Shown in pieces: positions 1 to 11,550 of a stretch of DNA of 64,000 nt. This DNA is from Rhizoclosmatium globosum (taxonomy: Eukaryota > Chytridiomycota > Chytridiomycetes > Chytridiales > Chytriomycetaceae). Made by a program: the position numbers and the translations under genes. Location of the stretch: assembly GCA_002104985.1 (NCBI GenBank), contig MCGO01000054.1:223975-287974 (forward strand), given 5' to 3'. Positions within the stretch are counted from its first letter, which is position 1. The number at the start of each line of letters is the position of its first letter. A model generated the notes under the pieces. That model made no database searches and was not told the DNA's origin. It saw only the letters and a list, made by a program, of their open reading frames with translations.

Positions 1-331
1 TGGCTGGTTCGATGATCTTGTTGAATGATAACTACGACCATTAATGACATTCCCGAACAACAAACAAACGCGTGTTTGAAATGCTCAGGTAATCAAACAC
101 TCTAGTATAGCACGAAAATTAAGAATAAGAGTTACTCCATAGCTGCGTCTATAATTGGGAATTGCCTTAACAAACTGCAAAACGAACAATCGATCCAACA
201 AATCAATTTTCCATATACAACCCAGATTGTCAAAAAAACCTGTACTATTTAACAATAATATCTTATGAATGATAAGCTTTCATTTGACTAAAAGTATGTT
301 TCATGTAAAACTGTGTGACAAAGAATACCAT
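1..331. other. Intergenic, no gene seen
   Basis: I see no supportable gene, repeat or RNA in this AT-rich stretch before the first tRNA. The right part is the 5' flank of tRNA-Arg and ends in ACCATGGGCG, which is shared with the other tRNA-Arg copies. Confidence 0.5.
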
Positions 332-404
332 GGGCGTATGGCAAAATGGTTACCGCGCTTGACTACGAATCAAGAGATTCCAGGTTCGACCCCTGGTACG
401 CTCG
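332..404 (+). tRNA. tRNA-Arg (ACG), copy 1
   Basis: A full cloverleaf can be drawn. The 7-bp acceptor stem pairs GGGCGTA with TACGCTC (one G-T pair). The anticodon arm is CTTGA-CTACGAA-TCAAG with anticodon ACG, and the T arm is CCAGG-TTCGACC-CCTGG. A TTTT stretch follows at once, as expected for a Pol III terminator. No intron is seen. Two almost identical copies lie in this window (1107-1179 minus, 23525-23597 plus), and all three share a downstream TTTTGGCGGCGG. Confidence 0.95.
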
Positions 405-1106
405 TTTTGGCGGCGGCAGGCAGGTGGAGGCTGGAAGCGGCGAGTTGTGGACGCAGGAAAAGAACACAAGAGTCATTTCTACCAAAACGCGTCTTTTTCC
501 GCATTCCACTTTCTCAACTTTAGACAACTTATGTTATGTTGTAAGTCTAAGGAAGTAGAACTATTACTGATTATGGTGGAATAGTTAAATACTGGAAGTA
601 TAGGCAAAATCAACTGAGCTGCCTGACGAGTTCTTTGCCTTCAGGCGTTGCTGTCTGCAAAATTAACTTAGTTTGAAAGTCTTAATGATGGTGCTTCCAA
701 TGAACTCAAATGACGTGGAAATAGTGCGATATTATTGGCAGCGCGGCCCAAGTACCGCCCCAAACAGTTCTCATCCTGATCCTGGAAACTTATACTGCTC
801 ACTGGAATAAGCAAAGTCACCTAATTACTCCATCCCATAGAAAACGATTCGATTATTCCGAAATCGCCGTCAGAGCATCTAGGATTAGAGTTTCCAGACT
901 AGTACAAAATCAAAGTCTCAACACCACATAAACCAGCTTCCACAACACAATAATAGTCCGCGTAACAAAACGTAACAAAAAAAAATAATGAAAGAACAAA
1001 GGATTGAGGTCAGATGAGTCCCCGTGTGTTTGGCAGTATTTCCCAAATGCACACTAACATCGCCCTCATCCTCAACCATGTCTGCACCTGCTTTCCGCCG
1101 CCAAAA
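405..1106. other. Intergenic between two tRNA-Arg genes
   Basis: No supportable coding region. The left edge carries the tRNA-Arg 3' flank (TTTTGGCGGCGGCAGGCAGGTGG). The right edge carries the mirror flank of the inverted copy, so the two tRNA genes face each other across about 700 bp. Confidence 0.5.
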
Positions 1107-1179
1107 CGAGCGTACCAGGGGTCGAACCTGGAATCTCTTGATTCGTAGTCAAGCGCGGTAACCATTTTGCCATACGCCC
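1107..1179 (-). tRNA. tRNA-Arg (ACG), copy 2
   Basis: Reverse-strand copy of the tRNA-Arg at 332-404, apparently identical through the 73-nt body with the same ACG anticodon loop. Its 3' flank reads GTTTTGGCGGCGGAAAGCAGGTG, similar to the other copies. It lies inverted relative to copy 1. Confidence 0.95.
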
Positions 1180-2030
1180 ATGGTACACTTTGTCGAACAA
1201 TTGCTTCTTGGAATACACGACTTATGGTAAGGCAACTAGCTCATTCAGAAGCATAAATATGACGTTCTTTGACCCCTACGTTTTGGTGGTGGTGAGTAGG
1301 CGGAGCCACTATTGGAAGCGGTGGTGGAGTACAAAAGAGTTTGAGGCAGGAAGGATAGAGAATTCAACGGAGTCCCTCTCAAGACGCGCTTAAACATTTT
1401 TTTGTGAGTTGAAACTTGATGGTGTATGCTTCTGTCGCAAAGCGTGGTGGTGTAGTGAGAAAGTTGTGTTTTCATAATCAGGCAGCTTCCTTCTGTGCTT
1501 CATTCTTCAGGTTTATCCACAGTTTATATTATTATTTAAACCATAATTTCGTATGTATTTTATGAGTATACAGTTGTCAGATTGTGACATTTATCATTCA
1601 TATTCAGCTTTGGCCTCCCCTTCTTAACCCCATCTATGTTCTTAATCCAGAGCCTACATTATTACAAGACCTGTTGTAATGGTTCCCAGTCAGGCCAACT
1701 GTTATACCTAGGCTGCAATCCAGATCCAGTCTGTCCTCCCCAAATTCTATACTATCTTATTTTATTACCATATTTTATTTCGAAACGGTACTTCGCATCA
1801 GTACTCTCCGTTTAGTAGCCATTGTTTCAGAAGTATATGTAAGGGGGTTACGAAAGATAATTTCGGTATCTTCCCTCCTACATTCATTAATCAAAAGGAG
1901 AGGGCGAAGTGTGATGTTTGATAATTGATTGATATGCGTGCTAACGAAAGAGGAAGGGGACAACCAATTTTGAGACACCACCAAAATCACACTTGTTTTG
2001 AAGCAACCAACCAACAATTGACTTGATTCA
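1180..2030. other. Intergenic, no gene seen
   Basis: Open frames here are short, lack family likeness and do not link through good splice sites. The stretch from about 1950 is the presumed promoter and 5' UTR of the following membrane-protein gene, and an unseen signal-peptide exon could sit here. Confidence 0.4.
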
Positions 2031-4302
2031 ATGAGCCAGTGCCTTGTCCTGTCATCAAACAATGCCTGTGGAGCCCTATTCGCAGGCTGGCCCGTGTTAA
2101 AAGCGAGTGGCGATGGATCCGGGTTCGCCGACGAGAGCCAGTTCAACGCCCTGATCAAGTCAGTTTATCCAATTTCGTCGTCGGTTCTTTCTGATGCGGA
2201 CCACGGATGCACCGACTCGCCCGCGCTTCAGAGTGCCTTGTACAATGTGCGGTACCAGGTCTCGTTCAACTGTATGACGCCGGTGCTCGATGCCCTGAAC
2301 GCAGGCTGCAGCTTCCAAGGTGCGTTTCAACGGCCGGGCTTTAGCTGTCTGGTGTGCTAACTGTCGATTCAGGGGCGGCGGGCGCTCCGAATGCGGATGC
2401 AGGGTCCGTTATCATGTGTCAGGACTACTGTGATCAGGTACAACCCTCTTGCCACCCTTCTCCTCTTCACCTCTGACACTCACTCATTCAATCAAATAAT
2501 AGTCTGTCGCCGAGTACCAAAACATGTACGCAAACAACAACTGCACAAAGACTCAATGGGTCGTAAACAAGGTTGCCGCAAAGTAAGCATACACACATAC
2601 TCCTGCAATATCGAAGAGAATGAGTAAACAATGGACGAAGATGGTGGAATGGGCGGCCGGGAATGAAGGAGAGGAATGGGAGTGAGGGGGGCGTTGGCCC
2701 TGAAACGAAAACCAGTTGAGGACTCAATATGGCCCAATACCGATCCAATACCGATAATGTCGATATCCCTAATAGAGAGCGTAGTGAATGCTCTTCTATT
2801 GAACAATCTACACCGATATATTTCTGCGAAGAATCCTTATTTCGGGGGGACGGACGAGTCAACAAGCCACAGTGGCTATACCCTATGCATTACTATACTG
2901 ACATATAAACCCTTTTTGAATAGGTTCGCTATTTGCGATACTACGGTTCCAGCTCTCTTGAAGCAATACAAGGCCCAAAAGTGTTACGTTGCAGTCGGAA
3001 CTGAAGTGGGTCAATGTGGCTTTGGAACTCTGTCGTTGAAACAAAGTTACTGTGCGATTCCTGCGAATGCCAACGACGTTTGCTGCGTGGTTCCAGATGT
3101 CCAATATGCTACTCTTTCGGCGGATGGAAAGTATTATGTCAAGCCACCTTCCTCCTCAGATGGTCCTTCCATTGGTGTCATTGCCGGAGGAGCCGTTGGT
3201 GGAGTACTTGCCTTGGCTTTGATTGGTTTTGGAGCGTTCTATTACATGAAGAAAAACAAGAAGCAGCAGCAGCAAGAACAGCAGAAGAATCAATTCGTTC
3301 AAGACTACCGCCCCGGTTTCAGCGATTCGCCTGCGTACCCTCCAAAGCAGCACCCATCGCTTCCAAGAAACTATAACGGTCAGCAACAGCCATACGCTCA
3401 ACAGCAGCCACAACAATTTGCTCCTCAGCAACCAACCTACGTTCCAGCCCCCAACACTGGTTCTTTGGGCCGACCAAAGCCACAGCAGCAGCAACAGCAA
3501 CAGCAGTTGCCACCTGCCGCCGCTCCATCTCCTATCCGAGGAGTCCCACAAGAAAAGCAAGAAATCGTCCGTATCATCCACAGCTACGCCCCACAAATGC
3601 CCGACGAACTCAACCTCGTCGAAGGAAACGACTTGATCCTCTTGAAACGTTTCGACGACGGGTAATCCATCCCCTCCCCTTCCCTTCCAACTCACCTCAA
3701 TCTAAAATCCAAAAATTAAACACAGATGGGCACAAGGAGTCAACCCCCTCACAGGCGTGAAAGGCGCCTTCCCCCTCGTCTGCGTCGTGAACGTCAACGA
3801 ACTAAACACCTCAAAACCACAATCCCAAAAACGCCAACTTAAAGAAAACAGAATCAGTAAACGTATGAGCAGTATGATCATCACACCTCCTGTCACCCCT
3901 GCCTCCGCAGCACCGGCACCCGCCAGCCCTTCATCCAGCGGGAACTCGTCCGGCCCTGCAAAGAAAAAGCAACTCACAGTGCGAATCTTGTTCGCATACA
4001 GCGCTACGCAGGAGGATGAACTTGATTTGGTACCTGGAAACGATTTGATTGTTTTGAAGACTTTCGATGGTAAACATAACCCTTCCCTGTCTACCCCCTC
4101 CCCTTCCTGCCCTTTTCTAACCACCCTTTCTACGAATACAGACGGATGGGCTCTTGGTATGCACCCCTTCTCTGGACAGAAGGGAGCGTTCCCGCTCGCG
4201 TGTGTGGGGAAGCCTGAGGACGCTGGTCGGGTTAGTGTGTATGATGAGGAGCAGGCGAAGAGGGTTAGTAAGCGGGTTAGTAGTTTGCTGGAGTGGGAAT
4301 AA
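2031..4302 (+). CDS. Single-pass membrane protein with two cytoplasmic SH3 domains
   Basis: Six exons can be joined with good GT-AG sites: 2031-2319, about 2373-2436, about 2504-2582, 2924-3661, 3726-4069 and 4142-4302. The product has a Cys-rich ectodomain, one membrane helix (IGVIAGGAVGGVLALALIGF), a basic KKNKK stop-transfer, a long Q/P-rich linker and two SH3 domains. Each SH3 shows the usual signatures: an ALYDY-like start (IIHSYAPQMPDELNLVEGNDL; ILFAYSATQEDELDLVPGNDL), the Trp (DGWAQG; DGWALG) and the GAFPL end. It is probably a surface sensor or adaptor at the plasma membrane that binds Pro-rich partners. No signal peptide follows the chosen ATG, so an upstream exon may be missing. The fourth intron is unusually long (about 340 nt). 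The ectodomain family is not recognised. Confidence 0.75.
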
Positions 4303-4499
4303 GCTTGTAAGTGAATGGTTGTTTTGGAATTGAAAGAAAGCTGGATTTTCTTTTTTGTTGATTCGTGAGGTGTGCATGGAAGATTGGGTAGAGGAAGTGG
4401 AGGAGCGGAGTTGGAATCATTTTTCTTGTTATCGGAATCATATAAACATTGAATAGTTTGAAATTTAGTGGTGGTCTTTGTCAATAAGTTGAATCAAAA

Positions 4500-5863
4500 A
4501 TGACTACTGAACTGGAGCCTCCAAGCTACACGCAAGCTATCATACATGAGTTTCCTTCCAGCTAGCCATGCATCATATGAATATGGTATACAGTATACGA
4601 TGAGAGAAACGATTGATCACTGAAATTGGAGTGATCAGCCTCCCTGACCAATTCAATCAACTCAAAACACACAATCCAAGGCATTCTCCGAGCAAAAGAC
4701 GCTGAAATCGAATCAACACGGCAAGAACTTCTCGCTGCAAAAGACACTGCATCCACAATCTACTCTCAAATCAAAAAAGCGACGGCGGACTTGGACAAGG
4801 CAAACAAGGTAAACTGTCCCCGCCTTGTCCATCTTCCTATTAACAATAAGCACTTAAGTAGTTAAAACATAGCCGTCGTTCTTGGAATCCTTACTTGTCC
4901 CCACATCAACAAGACAAGAAACCGTGTCCCATTTACAATCCACTTTGTTCCACCTCCAACAGAGGCAAGACCCTGCTCTCGAAGCTGTGCCTGTAATTGA
5001 AGAGCAATACAAAAAGTTACTGGACGAACGCAAGGATATTGCCCTTCAAGTCATCGAGTTGCAAGAACTTCGGGGGCAACTGAAAGATTTACTTGATAAA
5101 GCGTTTACCGTAGATCAGAGCACATTTGATTCTGAGGACGGAGTGTTTGCAAGAGATTCGGAGTTGAAGAAACGTGTGAATACGGTGCAGTTAAAGATTA
5201 TTGATGTAAGTTGGTTTATGTGGCTTTTAGCGATTTCTTATAAAGTGATATATACAGGCGGAAAAGAACGGAATTCGTTCCGAAAAGCAAGGAGCTTCTG
5301 GAACGCGGCAAAGCACATGTCGGTTTTGCGTGGACGTGTTGGAATAATGCGGATCGGTATGCGTTTATGAACAGATTCGATGAAATGGTGAAAGAGTCGA
5401 AAAGTGCTGTGGATGAGACTGGGAAGGCTATTTCAATGATTTGGAGGCGAAGGAAATCAATGTGGAGGGACCAACTTGGATGGAGATTGGGCTGAAGAGG
5501 TTTGAGGTTCTTGATACGTTTGTATTCGTTTTTTTTTTTCGATTGTTCTGATGTTTGTTTGCTGATGGATTATGGGTGTTACAGGGCCAAGTATTCTCGC
5601 ACGGCTGCGATCGGCATTGCAATCAGGCTGAAAAGAATGCTCAGTTTGTGCAACAGCGGATTGATGGTTATTTGGACAGGTTCTTGAGGTCAGAAGACGA
5701 AGCTGAGGGGTTGCGGGTAAGGTGTTTGGCGCAGAAAATTGTTGCGTCGAGAGCGTTATATTCGTTTAGGATATCAGTGATGGCAGAAGGACGCGATGTT
5801 GGAAATGGAAATGGAGGGGGTGTGCTTTTAGGCATTTTGTTGCCAGATAGTATTATTGAGTAA
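4500..5863 (+). pseudogene. Coiled-coil family paralog 1 (apparently decayed)
   Basis: First of four tandem relatives (also 6098, 8344 and 10168). The shared layout is a short first exon with a PPxY-like motif (here PPSYTQAI), several helical/coiled-coil exons containing a conserved ELRxxLKDLLD stretch, and a last exon ending in LLPDSIIE. The frame of exon 1 is interrupted by TAG before the splice site. The exon after 5262 needs two further one-base shifts to keep the family pattern (ELLERGKAHVGFAW, then AKEINVEGPTWMEIG). Three breaks suggest a pseudogene, although assembly indels cannot be excluded. No biochemical function is recognised. The family looks lineage-specific and likely cytoplasmic, since it has no signal peptide or membrane helix. 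Confidence 0.6.
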
Positions 5864-6097
5864 ATGATATAGCAATGAAGGGAAATAGCAGAGCTCATTG
5901 TGGATAAGCCACGTTTCTCTTTTCTAGGATTACTGTTGTTCGTCCTTGGAATTTTTGAAGTTCTTCTGATTCAAGAAGACACATTATTATCAAGTTCTAC
6001 CTGTCTGAAGTTCTACCAACTGGTATTAATGTGCTTCCATACGCAGTCTTCTCATAATATATCACATCCTAATCGAAGGCTTCCAAGTATCGCAAGA

Positions 6098-7465
6098 ATG
6101 ACCTTCGATCCCCCAACCTACGAAGAAGCTGTAAGCTCAGGTTCTCATGCGTTCCCGCCTTATTTTTCCAGCGCTGCGGCGAGATATGGTATTTACCTTT
6201 GTGTAAATTGATAATTATTACCTTGGAGTAGCCGCACTCAAAAATTCAATCCTCTCCAAATACGATGCCCAAGACAGGATTAACCCCCTAGACTGCGCGA
6301 TTGAGTCTATAAAGTCCAAACTCAGCACATTCGAGGACTTTTTAGAAATAATGACATTGAAATCCTTACAAACACTGCGGATCTGGATAAGGCGAAAAAT
6401 GTTTGGATTCTCTGTTCAGTTGCAATAGCATTAACAACCAGTTCAGGCTTCGAATGAGTCAGTTCTTGCTTCGGAGTTATCCGCAAACCAAATAGATATG
6501 ACGCATCTCAAACGGACTTTGTCGCAGCTACGCAAAAGCCGTACCCATCTTCAAAACGTTATCTTAAATTACGACTTTCGCCACTCAAAAATGATTGAGG
6601 AACAGAAGCAGCTCGCCAATGCTTTTGTGGAATTACACAAACTTCGTGAAGAGATTAAATCTTTGCTTGATATCACTTTCATAGCTGATAATGATAAAGC
6701 TGTGATTGAGTGTGGGGAGCATATATTTTCCAGGGATTCAAACAATTTGGAGATAGTGTTACAGTTTCAAAACCAATTGGATGAGGTGAATAAGTCCAAA
6801 TACGTTTGATTGGGCAAACCATTTACTTAAGCATGAATTTAAAAACAGGCCGAAACGAAAAGAAACTTATTTAAAGAGACAAAGCCGCTGTTGATGGCTG
6901 CAAATGCACATCTCCACACTGCTCTCAATAGTTGGGAAACAACATACCTATCGTGCTTCGCGAACGATAAAACCAAAATTCAGAACGATTCGACAAGAGC
7001 CGTTGAGGAAGTTGCGAAAGCAATCGCATTGATCACAGATGCAAAGAAAATTGACATCAGTTCACCTTCGTGGGCTGCACTTGGATTGCAACATTTTGAG
7101 GTTCTTGATATGTAAGTACAACATGTTCGCGTCCTAAATGATGTACTGCAAGCTAATTGTTTGCGACAAGGGAGAATCATTCGAACGAGTCTGCACGTGA
7201 ATATTGCGATGAGGCCAAAATTACACTTAATTTCGCCCGACGTCTGCTTAAAGCCCGCATTGAAAGACTATCTAATTCAGTGATAATTACCGAAAGTTTA
7301 TGTGCGAAGGTCTCGGCTGAAAAGTCCATGGCAATAAGAAATTTGTATACTTTCAGGATTAACGTGATGGAACAAGCTTGTAATGAATTTGAAATTCGTG
7401 AAGCAGAGGTTTCAGTTGGTGGAGTTGACGTTTTGACTTTGTTGTTAGACTTTATTTTGGAGTAA
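6098..7465 (+). pseudogene. Coiled-coil family paralog 2 (one-base frame break)
   Basis: Same exon plan as its neighbours. Exon 1 begins with PPTYEEAVSSG and splices near 6188 to a helical exon (about 6233-6400). A three-helix middle contains SRTHLQNVILNYD and LREEIKSLLDITF. An exon at 6849-7112 ends in FEVLD, and a last exon (about 7170-7465) ends LLLDFILE. Around 6345 the frame runs into stops. Comparison with paralog 3 (CCLQIIEIEILSTITDLDKATN) shows that one missing base there would restore the pattern, so the copy is either recently broken or carries a sequence error. Function unknown. Confidence 0.6.
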
Positions 7466-8164
7466 AAATATAAAACAATATATCAATAATCCGTAAATAT
7501 CCTTCTGCACTTTTCATTTGTTGATTTTTTTGTGGTTGTCCAGTCGAAATGAATAGAACGTGATTCGTTCCAATGAGCAAAATATTATCTGGGTTCAATT
7601 GAAACAGTTCAATGCAATAGTTGAGCATCTTGCAATAGTTGAGCATCTTAACTTTCTGTTTAAGAGCAGGAGAAGCCATTTCTCTCATGACAGAGGTGAA
7701 GGAGTTTAATGTGCTGTTAATCAATATGGGTGGAGATTGGATCAAAGAGGTTATATAATCGTTCATTCAAAATTTGTATGACTTGAATCTGATTGCTTTT
7801 TATGCAGACAGGACAGTCTTGAACGGTTTTGATTAGTCACTGTAAGTTCGAAATGAGTTTGGACAACAGTGGAATATTGATCAAGCAAAGAAGTGATCTC
7901 GTTTTGAGAAAGAAGACGTCACTTAATGAAGAGGGTTGCTGCGTCAAGTATATTATCATTCAGAGAACATAAAAAGAAACGAAATAGTATGTTAAAGGCA
8001 CACATTGTTACTTGCAAGAAATACATTTTGTCAGCTCTTTTCTTAGATCAGTATTAATGTCCCTCTTTAGTATTTTTTTGCAGTTCTTCTGATTGAAAGA
8101 AATGTAATTATCAAGTTCTGCCTATTGATGTTCTTCCTAGTGTTTGTGTACATTCACAGACTCT
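7466..8164. other. Intergenic with an 18-bp tandem duplication
   Basis: No supportable gene. At 7614-7649 the 18-mer GCAATAGTTGAGCATCTT occurs twice head to tail. The rest is AT-rich sequence between paralogs 2 and 3. Confidence 0.5.
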
Positions 8165-8330
8165 TTCTCCAAAAAAGGCAACTCGAAGAAAATATAATAA
8201 GGAAGAATGAGTACGATCATGACACCCTCTGTCGCCCCCCTGACTTCGTCGGAAATAGCCACCAGCCCTTTGTCAAGCAGTAGAGCTAGCTGTTTAAGTG
8301 AAAAACCACTTACCTTTGAGAAGCCACTCT
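8165..8330 (+). pseudogene. Degenerate fragment of the SH3 membrane-protein gene
   Basis: Nucleotides here align by eye with 3825-3990 of the SH3 gene. CCAAAAAAGGCAACTCGAAG corresponds to CCAAAAACGCCAACTTAAAG, and ATGAGTACGATCATGACACC corresponds to ATGAGCAGTATGATCATCAC. The encoded stretch (MSTIMTPSVAPLTSSE) mirrors MSSMIITPPVTPAS, but stops interrupt it upstream. The fragment covers the linker before the second SH3 domain and takes the place where a PPxY-type first exon would be expected for the next coiled-coil paralog. Confidence 0.55.
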
Positions 8331-8343
8331 TAAAAATTCAATC

Positions 8344-9489
8344 ATGTCCAAATTAAATGCCCAAGATATGATCGACGCAAAGGACATTGCCATTGAGTCT
8401 ATGCAGTCTAAAATAAGCACATTCGAGTGCTGTTTACAAATAATTGAGATTGAAATCCTTTCGACCATTACGGACTTGGACAAGGCAACAAATGTTTTGG
8501 ATTCTCCATGCTTAACTGTGATTATTAATAATGACTGCAGACTTCACAAAAATTTGGTGTTGAGAATTTTAAACGCACCTTGTCACACTTACGCGAAAGC
8601 CGGACCCATATTCAAAACGTAATACTAAAGTACGACTTGTGCCACTCAAAATTGATTGAGGAACGGAAGCAGCTCAAAGTCGCGCTTATGGAAGTACAGG
8701 ACCATCGTGAGGAACTTAAGGACCTACTTGATACCACCTTCGCAATTGATGGGATAAAGACGGTTTTTGAGTCCGACGAACATATTTTTACCAGGAACAT
8801 GATGAGATGGGAGGTTGCGGTACAGTCTCAAAACCAACAGGAAAAGGTAAATGCATTTTATATTTTGGGCTTTACTAACATCACAATTAATGTTAAACAG
8901 ATAGAATTAAAGAGATACTTATTTCGAAAGACAAAGCAACTACTGGTATCGTCTAATGAACATCTGTACGCTGCGCTAAACGGTTGGGAAACTGCTTATG
9001 AAGCATGTTGCTCAGGAGATTCTTCTAGAACGAAGGATAAGTGGAGAAAGGTCGTTAAGGAAATTGCAAAAGCCATCACATTGATATCTGATGCGAAGAA
9101 GATTGATATCAGTTTACCTTCGTGGACAGAGCTTGGGTCGCAACATTTCGAGGTTTTGGATCCGTAAGTACAACCTATTCGCGCGCTAAAACTAATTGCG
9201 TTATTTAAGAATTAGGGAGAATCATCTGCGCGAGTGTGTACATGATGTTTGTAACAGGGCTAAAATTACCCTTTATTTTGCACGACACTCGCTTAAAACT
9301 CGTAGTAAGAGATTGTCTAACACTTTGATTAAAGCTGAAACCTTATGTACGGGAATCGCTTGTGAAAAGTCAATGGAAATAAGAAATCTGTATGCTTTCT
9401 GGATTACTGTGATGGAACAATGTGTTGGAATGGGAAGTCAAGAAGTTGACGTGGATATTTCGAATATATTAGACTTTATCTTGGACTAG
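8344..9489 (+). CDS. Coiled-coil family paralog 3
   Basis: The most intact member of the tandem family. Four exons join cleanly: about 8344-8493, about 8541-8846, about 8901-9163 and about 9209-9489, with introns of 45-55 nt. The protein is helical and charged throughout, with heptad-like stretches (HIQNVILKYDLCHSKLIEER) and the family blocks EELKDLLDTTF, FRKTKQLLVSSNEHLYAALN, AKKIDISLPSW and the C-terminal ILDFILD. No signal peptide, membrane helix or known domain is seen. The expected PPxY-like first exon is not found; a piece of the SH3 gene sits upstream instead, so the start is uncertain and the gene may be a chimera. Function unknown. Confidence 0.6.
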
Positions 9490-9625
9490 GTTGAATAAAT
9501 TATATAAACAATATCTATCTATACAATTATTCGGAAACCGTCGTTCGGTCAAATCTCGTTGTTTTGTGTCGAAACAGCCTTACCAACACTACCTTCTTCC
9601 TCCCCTCCACTGAAGCTTTTCAAAA

Positions 9626-9698
9626 GCCTAATGCGGGGGTCGAACCCGCGACCACCCGCTTAAAAGGCGGGTGCTCTAAACCACTGAGCTAATCAGGC
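9626..9698 (-). tRNA. tRNA-Lys (TTT)
   Basis: On the minus strand the acceptor stem pairs GCCTGAT with ATTAGGC. The D arm contains TAGCTCAGTGGTTTAGAGC, the anticodon arm is CCCGC-CTTTTAA-GCGGG with anticodon TTT, and the T arm is GCGGG-TTCGACC-CCCGC. No intron. TTTTGAAAAG follows the 3' end. Confidence 0.95.
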
Positions 9699-10167
9699 GG
9701 CGATGACATGTATACTTTACATACTTATCAAACCTATTTCTTTTACACAAACTAGACATTTAGAATTTAATGCGCATCCTTCAGAGGTAACTTAATGTCG
9801 AATTTGCCAGATATGGGTTTGACCGCATGAAGAATACGAACACCATATACGGATTAGAAACGCTCCTTTCAACGCTGAGGAATTATTTACTTTTGTCCCT
9901 TAATAGATAAATGATGTTTCTCTGCAATCAATCTTCTTCACATCAACACTGGGATAATATCAAAGAACTAATAGACAAAGTCTTAATGCGTCGGGCCGTT
10001 TATCTTAAGATCAAAAAATCCTTCATGTTCTTCTGAAGTTCTTCCAACATCTTACAATGGTTCAAGAAGATGCTATCATCTAACCCTAAGTTCTGCCTCT
10101 CTGTTCTTCCACCAAGTACTTACTCGCTTCCAGATTCTCGTTTTTTATAGTAGAAATACTATTTTAA
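9699..10167. other. Intergenic, no gene seen
   Basis: AT-rich stretch between tRNA-Lys and the fourth coiled-coil paralog. Nothing recognisable apart from the presumed promoter of the following gene. Confidence 0.45.
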
Positions 10168-11494
10168 ATGTTATCACATCCTCCAATGCATGAAAAACCT
10201 GTGAACTTAAATATTCACGTTCTCCCTTCCAGCCTATCTCGCATTTCCACAAAATACGGTCAGTGCCTTCTCTTCTACAAGAAACTAACTTTCAAGTACA
10301 GCCTCTTTCAAGAATTCGATTGATTCCAGTATTTATAATGAAGAAGCCCTTCTCTCAAAACGTGCTGCAATTAAGTCTATGCAGTCGAAAGTTTGTCAGT
10401 TCGAGAGCTGCTTGAAAAACATCGACAATCAAGTCGTCGCCATAACCTCAGATTTGAAAAAGGCAGAAAATGTAGAGTTTCCAGCTATACTTGTCAGTCA
10501 CTGTATTACTTATAATGATAATTGTAGCTCTCGTTTCTATCAAAACTTGTTTCCCTCGTAACCAAGAAACGTTGCAACGTTTTCTTTCTACAACTGATGT
10601 TATCCCACTTCCAGGACAGTCGTTTCCAAGTTCAAGAATCAATCTTGAATATTGATTTAGAAATTTCAAAACTGGTCGAGGAACAAAGACCACTAGCAAA
10701 ATCTGTCATTAAGCTGAACGACCAAAGAGGACAGCTCAAGAATTTGCTTGATACGACGTTCAAAGTCAATAACCTTGTGTTGGAAACTGAGGAGCATATA
10801 TTCTGGAGAGATTTGGTTAAAAGAAAGATCGCAGATCAGATACAAAAGCAATTAGTTGAGGCAAGTTGGAATGTCTTTTTGCCGTACTGTTAACGACAAC
10901 TAAATTCAAACAGGCGGAAGAAATGAGGAACTCGTTCGAACGTACAAAACAGCTGTTAGTTGCTTCCGATGAGCACCTCCATTTTGCGTTAAATTATTGG
11001 GGACTCGCGTATGAAGGCTGTATAAGGAACGATATTTCTGCCAGACAGAAAGAATCAAAGAAAGCTGTTGAGGAAATTTCGACATCTGTCACGTTACTGA
11101 TAGCTGCAAAGAAGATTGATAAAACCTTACCCAGCTGGATGACTCTTGGATTGGTGCATTTCGAGGTACTTCATACGTAAGCGTACGAGTTTCTTCGTCA
11201 TGGTTTTATCTGATCATTTTTGAAAGAGGGAAATATTTGTACGAGTATGCACTCGACCATTGCGCTGAGTCAGAAGCTACTATACATTTTGCACGACAGA
11301 AGATTCAAGTGCACATTGAGAGATTGTCAGCATTGTTAACCGGAGCTGAAATTTCATGCAAAAAGGTCTTGGATCAAAAGATGGTCGCGAGAAGAGATTT
11401 GTATACTTTCAGAATTGTTGTGATGGAAAAAGGGTTGGAAAACGGTGGTAAAGTTGAGGTTTCGAATTTATTACCAGATTTTATGTTGGAATAA
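10168..11494 (+). CDS. Coiled-coil family paralog 4
   Basis: The start ATG at 10168 precedes HPPMHEKPV, the equivalent of the PPxY exon in paralogs 1 and 2. It splices at 10258/10302 to a helical exon, and further exons carry LNDQRGQLKNLLDTTF, FERTKQLLVASDEHLHFALN, AAKKIDKTLPSW and the terminal LLPDFMLE. The intron before 10915 starts with GCAAGT, a GC-AG intron, where the paralogs have GT. The join between the second and third exons (about 10468-10600) is uncertain and may hide another frame change. It is cytoplasmic by lack of targeting signals. Function unknown; the four-gene tandem array argues for local duplication. Confidence 0.55.
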
Positions 11495-11550
11495 TGAAGG
11501 ATACGGATAGCGATTCTGATTAATACACACAAAATCCATATCCTATTTCA

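Noticed and set aside
269..523. Open frame over tRNA-Arg copy 1
   Set aside because: It reads through the tRNA and its flank; the structured RNA explains the sequence.
3156..3695. Antisense Leu/Trp-rich frame of 179 codons
   Set aside because: Mirror image of CAG/CAA-rich coding sequence for the Q-rich linker of the SH3 membrane protein.
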